From assembly GCA_002493005.1 (NCBI GenBank), contig DKXL01000005.1, forward strand, positions 1-26,641: a DNA stretch of 26,641 nt, read 5' to 3'. Origin of the DNA: Ruminococcaceae bacterium UBA7127 (lineage in GTDB: Bacteria > Bacillota > Clostridia > Oscillospirales > Acutalibacteraceae). A model generated the notes under the pieces. It was not told the origin of the DNA. It saw only the letters and a program-made list of their open reading frames with translations, and ran no database searches. Positions 21,922-26,641 of the stretch are shown one piece after another (the first letter of the stretch is position 1; each line of letters starts with the position of its first letter). The position numbers and the translations under genes are program-made.

Positions 21922-24636
21922 TCAATCAGCATTATTTTGCATATTGTTGCGGCGCTCAAGCCAATCGTTAAGCGTAATAAGAACATCACGAGGCTTTGAG
22001 CCTTGGTGAGGTCCCACGATTCCCATCTGCTCCATATCGTCAATCATTCGTCCTGCACGGGCATAGCCAACCTTGAGTCTGCGCTGTAAAAGTGAGGTTG
22101 AGGCTTGTCCTGCATCAATTACACAGCGGATTGCCTCGTCCATTTTACTGTCAACATCAAGACCGTCATCGTCACCGCCGCCCTGCTCTCCGGACTTTTT
22201 ACCTGCGGCAATTTCTTCTGCGGCAATACGCTTGATTTTCTCTTCAATTTCGGCATTATACTGAGCCGAATATGATTTCTTTATGTAATTGGTTACGCCT
22301 TCGATTTCTTCATCAGATGCGTAACAGCCCTGAACACGAACAGGCTTTGGTGCACCGACAGGCGAAAACAGCATATCGCCCTTGCCGATAAGTTTTTCGC
22401 CGCCGCCTGCATCAAGAATTGTTCGTGAGTCGGTGTTTGAGCTTACCTTTAGCGAAATACGGCTTGGAACATTTGCTTTAATAAGACCCGTAATTACATT
22501 TACGGTCGGTCGCTGAGTTGCAAGAATAAGGTGCATACCTGCCGCACGTGCCATCTGAGCAAGACGGCAAATAGAATCCTCGACCTCGCTCGGAGCTGCC
22601 ATCATAAGGTCGGCAAGCTCATCAATTGCAATTACGACACGGCTCATTTTTTCTTTTGCTACAGGAAGTCCGTTCACCTCAAGCACAGGCTGCTGAAGCT
22701 CGCCCTCCTCGTCGGGAACAGGCGGATTCTTTGATATGTAGTCAAGATTTTTCTCAATTAACGTATTGTATGAATCAATGTCCTTGCAATCGTATTCAGA
22801 GAAAATCTTGTATCTCTGGAGCATTTCAGATACCGCCCACGCTAGTGCGCCCGCCGCTTTCTTTGCATCGGACACAACAGGCACCAAAAGGTGAGGAATA
22901 CCCTTGTACTTTGAAAATTCAACCATTTTAGGGTCGATAAGCAACAGCTTTACTTCATCAGGAGTTGCCTTGTAAAGAATGCTCATCAAAATTGAGTTTA
23001 CGCAGACTGATTTACCCGAGCCTGTTGTACCTGCAATGAGCAGATGCGGCATTTTGGCAAGGTCGGCAACTACGATTTCGCCTGAAATATCACGTCCAAG
23101 CACAGTAGTAAGCTTACTCTTGGAGTTTCTGAATTTATCCGAATCGATAAGTTCACGCATTGTTACCATACTGACAACCTTGTTTGGCACTTCAATACCA
23201 ACGGCAGCCTTGCCGGGAATAGGCGCTTCAATACGTACACCGTTTGCCGCAAGGTTAAGAGCAATATCATCAGACAGATTTGTGATTTTACTTATTTTTA
23301 CACCGGGAGCAGGCTGAAGCTCATAACGAGTTACAGACGGACCTCGGCATATATTAACAATAGATGCACTTACGCCAAAGCTGTTGAGCGTATCAATAAG
23401 CTTTTTGGCGTTGTTCTGCATTTCCTCCATAGCGTTTTTGTCATTATTATTGCTTTTGAGCTGTAAAAGCTGCACAGGAGGATAGTGGTATTGTTTTTCT
23501 GATGTTTGTTCGCTATCAATGTTGTATCCGATATTTTCGAACTCAGACATAGCGTCGTTTTCAGTAGTTTTAGATTTCTTGGCTGTTACAGGCACCGTTT
23601 CGGGGTCAGCCTGCTTTGCTCCGTTGGAAATGTGATTAGAGCGCTTTTCAAGAGAAATATCCTCGGCAATATCACCTGCCGTACTCTCTGTCTCTTCTCC
23701 AAGCGGCTTGTTGGCACGACTGATTATGTTGAGCAAATCCTGTGAAAGCTCCTTATCAACTGCATTTTCATCACTGAGATCGGCAATGTCAACATCAATG
23801 CCCTTTTGGGCATTTGTTTTCTTTCTTTTTTTCTTGTTCTTAGGCTCATCAAGCGGAATATCAATTCCGTCAACTCTTACGGGAACGGCTGAATCAAGTC
23901 CGATATCTATTGAATAATCCTTTTCATTAGAATACTCTTTTTGCTGAGCCTCTCGCCTTTGACGGCGCACTCTTGCTCTTTGCTCGCCAACCTCTCTGAC
24001 GTGATTCATCTTGCTTGATGCAGCGGCTGTAATATCCTTGATTGATAGATTTGCAACGATAAAAATAAACACAACGCACACAACAATGCATATGCAAAGA
24101 GCCGGCACATCACCGAGCAAGCTCACAAGCGGATATCCTAAAATACCGCCAAACAAGCCGCAGCCAAAGGTCATATAATGTGCAGTGTCAGCTGTCTGCT
24201 TATACAGGTTGCCAAGGCAGGCAAAGAAACCCTGCTGGTCAAATGGCGAGCCTGTTGCTACATATACAAGCGCACCTGCAAACATAATCACAAGCACGCA
24301 TAGAATTACTTTTGCCTTATAATGTGCAACCATCTGCTCCTTCTCTGTTACAACGCAAAGGTATGCAAGCACAATCGGCACCAAAAAAATACAAAATCCA
24401 AATACTCCAAAGAAAAAGCTGCGAATTGAAGTCCAGACATTTTCACCCTTAATAAAAATCAACATTGCAAATACAACTGCTGCGGCAGCATACAAAATAG
24501 CCCTTACTCTTGGTGAAAGCGTGTTCTGCTTTTTAGGCACAGGCTGACGTCTTTTGCGTGTTGTTGTACCCTTGGAAGCGGTTTTTTTTGTTTGATTACT
24601 TTTTGTTTTGTTGGCTGTACGACCTTTTTCTGCCAA
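21922..24636 (-). CDS. ftsK: DNA translocase FtsK/SpoIIIE
   Basis: This hexameric ATP-driven pump moves chromosomal DNA through the division or sporulation septum. It has 904 residues. A basic N-terminal tail (1-40) is followed by about four transmembrane segments between residues 44 and 197. A long charged linker, low in conservation, covers about 200-385. The alpha/beta motor follows, with Walker A GTTGSGKS at 536-543 and Walker B VVIAIDELADLMM at 667-679. The gamma winged-helix domain at about 835-895 (STSLLQRRLKVGYARAGRMID) reads orienting sequences. The start is TTG with a GGAGTGAT box; no ATG is nearby. The order tepA ... spoIIIE recalls Bacillus ymfB-ylzJ-spoIIIE, with uppP inserted here. 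Whether it acts in division, sporulation or both is not separable by sequence. Confidence 0.95.
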   Translation of the reverse strand: MAEKGRTANKTKSNQTKKTASKGTTTRKRRQPVPKKQNTLSPRVRAILYAAAAVVFAMLIFIKGENVWTSIRSFFFGVFGFCIFLVPIVLAYLCVVTEKEQMVAHYKAKVILCVLVIMFAGALVYVATGSPFDQQGFFACLGNLYKQTADTAHYMTFGCGLFGGILGYPLVSLLGDVPALCICIVVCVVFIFIVANLSIKDITAAASSKMNHVREVGEQRARVRRQRREAQQKEYSNEKDYSIDIGLDSAVPVRVDGIDIPLDEPKNKKKRKKTNAQKGIDVDIADLSDENAVDKELSQDLLNIISRANKPLGEETESTAGDIAEDISLEKRSNHISNGAKQADPETVPVTAKKSKTTENDAMSEFENIGYNIDSEQTSEKQYHYPPVQLLQLKSNNNDKNAMEEMQNNAKKLIDTLNSFGVSASIVNICRGPSVTRYELQPAPGVKISKITNLSDDIALNLAANGVRIEAPIPGKAAVGIEVPNKVVSMVTMRELIDSDKFRNSKSKLTTVLGRDISGEIVVADLAKMPHLLIAGTTGSGKSVCVNSILMSILYKATPDEVKLLLIDPKMVEFSKYKGIPHLLVPVVSDAKKAAGALAWAVSEMLQRYKIFSEYDCKDIDSYNTLIEKNLDYISKNPPVPDEEGELQQPVLEVNGLPVAKEKMSRVVIAIDELADLMMAAPSEVEDSICRLAQMARAAGMHLILATQRPTVNVITGLIKANVPSRISLKVSSNTDSRTILDAGGGEKLIGKGDMLFSPVGAPKPVRVQGCYASDEEIEGVTNYIKKSYSAQYNAEIEEKIKRIAAEEIAAGKKSGEQGGGDDDGLDVDSKMDEAIRCVIDAGQASTSLLQRRLKVGYARAGRMIDDMEQMGIVGPHQGSKPRDVLITLNDWLERRNNMQNNAD

Positions 24637-24666
24637 TCAAATCACTCCAGTTTTACTTCTTTTGCT

Positions 24667-25611
24667 TTATTGCGGCATATGGAAAACATTTACGCCCATA
24701 TTAATCTCGATTATAGAAATTATTAAAAATACAATACCTACAACTGCTGTGTAAACTACAAATATACTCATCTTATCTGACTTTAAAAACCACTTAAAAA
24801 TCACGATTGCAAAATAACCAACGATTGCAGACACAACCATTCCGACAATTATTACAAGCGGAGAAACATTGATGCCCTGCGGTGATTTAATTGCGTCAAT
24901 GCCTTCAAGCAGAGCAGCCGCAATAATGGACGGAATACCGAGCACAAAGGTAAAATCAAGTGCCTTTTGCTTGTTGATTCCTCTCATCTCACCAACAGCA
25001 AGAGTTGAACCCGAGCGTGAAAGACCGGGAAGCAGTGCCGCTGCAACCTGCATAAGACCAACACAAATTGCATCAACAGCATTATAACTGTCTTTCTCCC
25101 CTGTTTTGTGCTTACTTTTAAGATGCTTGCCGATTGGAGAAGTGTTTTTTCGGTTAAAATAGATACCAGCAGACAGCAGTGCGCTTGTAATCAACAAAGA
25201 AACTGCTGTTACTATAAGCGTAGGACTTGATGAAAAAATGTCAGCCAAATCCTTCATCTTATATTCCGTACCCGGTATCGGCACAAACATCAAGAACAGC
25301 GGCAGCAAACCGATTATAAGCATCATAATCAGATTGCGTTCATAGTTCATTGTGCTCCACTTAAACTTGCCAGTAAAAATGTCCTTTACCATTGAAAAGA
25401 ACTCTTTAATAAGGCTCCAAATAAGCTTGTGATAAAATGCAACAACGGCAACAAGAGTTCCGACATGAAGCATTACATTAAAAAAGAGATTACCCTCACC
25501 ATTTGTACCCAAAATATGCTGAGTAATTGCAAGGTGTCCGCTGCTTGATACAGGCAAAAACTCAGTAAGCCCCTGAACAATGCCCTGAATTATAGCATCT
25601 AAAATTGTCAT
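24667..25611 (-). CDS. uppP: Undecaprenyl-diphosphatase UppP (BacA)
   Basis: This integral membrane phosphatase recycles undecaprenyl diphosphate to the monophosphate carrier for peptidoglycan synthesis; it confers bacitracin tolerance when abundant. It has 314 residues with about eight hydrophobic segments. Active-site motifs are both present: the N-terminal QGLTEFLPVSSSGH (E17 and H26) and the second motif LLPGLSRSGST near residue 200. The central loop (about 155-175) is longer and more charged than in the Escherichia protein, which is common in Firmicutes. AAGGAG precedes the ATG. A modest promoter (TTAAGA-17-TATAAT, 25694-25666) lies upstream, and ftsK starts 30 bases after its stop. It is one of two candidate lipid-carrier phosphatases in the window, the other being the PAP2 protein. 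Confidence 0.95.
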   Translation of the reverse strand: MTILDAIIQGIVQGLTEFLPVSSSGHLAITQHILGTNGEGNLFFNVMLHVGTLVAVVAFYHKLIWSLIKEFFSMVKDIFTGKFKWSTMNYERNLIMMLIIGLLPLFLMFVPIPGTEYKMKDLADIFSSSPTLIVTAVSLLITSALLSAGIYFNRKNTSPIGKHLKSKHKTGEKDSYNAVDAICVGLMQVAAALLPGLSRSGSTLAVGEMRGINKQKALDFTFVLGIPSIIAAALLEGIDAIKSPQGINVSPLVIIVGMVVSAIVGYFAIVIFKWFLKSDKMSIFVVYTAVVGIVFLIISIIEINMGVNVFHMPQ

Positions 25612-25665
25612 AATATGTACTCCTTAATCAAATTATCCTGTTTTGTACCGATATGCAATTAAAAA

Positions 25666-25694
25666 ATTATATTATAAAAATAACTTATTCTTAA
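25666..25694 (-). promoter_or_regulatory. Candidate sigma-A promoter for the uppP-ftsK run
   Basis: TTAAGA (25694-25689), 17 bases and TATAAT (25671-25666) on the minus strand. The -10 is perfect but the -35 matches only four of six, and the stretch is AT-rich. Confidence 0.4.
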
Positions 25695-25716
25695 TTACAT
25701 TTCAGTATTATATGTA

Positions 25717-25735
25717 TTCGGGCGATATGCCCGAA
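25717..25735. terminator. Inverted repeat after tepA, possible weak terminator
   Basis: TTCGGGC and GCCCGAA form a 7-bp perfect stem with a 5-base loop, 20 bases past the tepA stop. The minus-side tail (TACATATAATAC) is not a T-run, so termination would be weak. It could instead be a binding site. Confidence 0.4.
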
Positions 25736-25754
25736 ATTAATAATATTTGTCAAA

Positions 25755-26561
25755 TCATTTATCCTGCTTTTTTGCTTTGGACTTTTTAGCAGTATTTTTG
25801 CTGTGCTTAATCATATCATAGAGAGCCTCAGTTGCGTCCGACACGGTGCCAACGGCATCTATAAGACCTTCATCGACAGCCTCTTCGCCCTCAAGAATTG
25901 TACCGATATCCATAACAAGCTCACCTGTATTAAGCACAAGTTGGTTGTATCTTTCCTTAGAAATCTTGGAATTTTCAGCTACAAAGGTAGTTATTCTGTC
26001 CTGCATTTTCTGAAAATACTCAAAGGTCTGCGGCACACCAAGCGTCAGCCCCGTAGTGCGCACAGGATGCACCGTCATTGAAGCACTCTTGGCAATAAAG
26101 CTCTTCTTGGCTGCAACCGCAAGCGGAATTCCTATTGAATGTCCACCGCCAAGCACGATTGAAACTGTCGGCTTTTTCATTCCCGATATAACCTCGGCGA
26201 TTGCAAGCCCGGCTTCAACATCTCCGCCGACTGTGTTGAGTAATATCAGCAGTCCGTCAATTCGCTCATCCTCTTCGATTGACACAAGCAAAGGAATAAC
26301 GTGTTCATACTTGGTGGTTTTGGTTTGCTGTGACAAAATATAATGACCTTCAATCTGCCCGATAATTGTCAGACAATGGATAATACTATCCTTGTGAGAA
26401 GCAAGAATCGATCCTGTTTCACCGATTTGGTCTGTATGCTCTTCGTCTATGGGACTGTCGTTTTCAAGTTTTTTGGGTTCATCGTCAGCGCAAGGATTTT
26501 TGACAAAATTGTCTTTATTTTTCTTTGACACTGCCTTTTGCTGTTTTGTTTTTTGTGACAT
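25755..26561 (-). CDS. tepA: ClpP-class serine protease TepA (YmfB)
   Basis: This is a cytosolic ClpP/crotonase-fold protease of the TepA family, implicated in protein translocation and spore proteins in Bacillus. It has 268 residues from the ATG at 26561, chosen because GGAGGTG stands eight bases upstream; a longer frame to 26600 has no such support. The N-terminal 60 residues are charged and poorly conserved. The protease fold has LNTVGGDVEAGLAIAEV near 109-125, the nucleophile S142 in GGGHSIGIPLA and H165 in MTVHPVRTTG. The motif GVPQTFEYFQKMQDR follows, as is usual for TepA. The tail is lysine-rich. It lies upstream of uppP and spoIIIE on the same strand. The 80 bases above it show no confident promoter. 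Confidence 0.93.
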   Translation of the reverse strand: MSQKTKQQKAVSKKNKDNFVKNPCADDEPKKLENDSPIDEEHTDQIGETGSILASHKDSIIHCLTIIGQIEGHYILSQQTKTTKYEHVIPLLVSIEEDERIDGLLILLNTVGGDVEAGLAIAEVISGMKKPTVSIVLGGGHSIGIPLAVAAKKSFIAKSASMTVHPVRTTGLTLGVPQTFEYFQKMQDRITTFVAENSKISKERYNQLVLNTGELVMDIGTILEGEEAVDEGLIDAVGTVSDATEALYDMIKHSKNTAKKSKAKKQDK

Positions 26562-26641
26562 TAACGTACACCTCCGAAGATTATTTTCTCCGAAATGCAC
26601 CGTAAAATGTATTTACTGCTATATATTATTTTTAAATTCAC

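Noticed and set aside
25717..25735. Second copy of the CHAP operator
   Set aside because: It shares a GCCCGA core, but the half-sites are in the opposite order (TTCGGGC...GCCCGAA) with a different spacer, so it is not the same motif.
1..26641. Prophage, insertion sequence or CRISPR content
   Set aside because: I found no integrase, transposase, phage structural gene, cas gene or regularly spaced direct repeats. The CHAP gene and small XRE regulator alone do not make a prophage.

Overview
The window looks like chromosomal DNA from an anaerobic, endospore-forming member of the Clostridia. The best fit is the Ruminococcaceae/Oscillospiraceae group. The DNA is AT-rich, ribosome binding sites are strong (AGGAGG, GGAGG, GGGGGAG), and TTG/GTG starts are frequent. 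Many sporulation genes are present: dpaA/dpaB, yqfC/yqfD, ylbJ, an AsnO-type asparagine synthetase, tepA and spoIIIE/ftsK. Two dockerin-type sequences point to the same group. I see no tRNA, rRNA, CRISPR array, insertion sequence or prophage. The genus call is inference.

Layout, low to high coordinate. 1-1030 (minus): dipicolinate synthase subunits A and B (B truncated by the window edge), with a possible sigma-K promoter. 1101-2470: a small accessory patch holding a 62-residue asparagine-rich protein, a decayed secreted dockerin/carbohydrate-binding gene in three frames, and a terminator-bearing leader. 2470-8349 (minus): nrdR, a dacF-type D-Ala-D-Ala carboxypeptidase, recG and fakA (yloV), with sigma-A promoters before nrdR and fakA. 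8387-10711 (minus): ymdB with its own promoter, then yqfD and yqfC. 10785-14330 (plus): ylbJ, an asnO-like asparagine synthetase and a PAP2 phosphatase.

14384-16958: a long bidirectional terminator, a large secreted CHAP/SH3-like/beta-trefoil lectin/dockerin protein (minus), a divergent 67-residue Cro/CI-type regulator (plus), and another bidirectional terminator. The two genes share face-to-face promoters with overlapping -35 boxes. The promoter of the secreted protein is a perfect TTGACA-17-TATAAT whose spacer is filled by an 18-bp GC-rich palindrome. This candidate repressor-operator-target switch is the most interesting feature here.

16974-26561 (minus): a long run of close genes, tepA, then uppP, spoIIIE/ftsK, a DUF3784 membrane protein, a YgiQ-type radical SAM protein, a ComEC-like metallo-beta-lactamase-fold hydrolase, tyrS and mscL.

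Functionally the window mixes sporulation (DPA synthesis, cortex and engulfment-stage membrane proteins, chromosome translocation), envelope maintenance (DacF, UppP, PAP2, MscL) and housekeeping (NrdR, RecG, TyrS). The CHAP-dockerin locus and the decayed dockerin gene are the accessory elements. All gaps between genes are under 300 bp.
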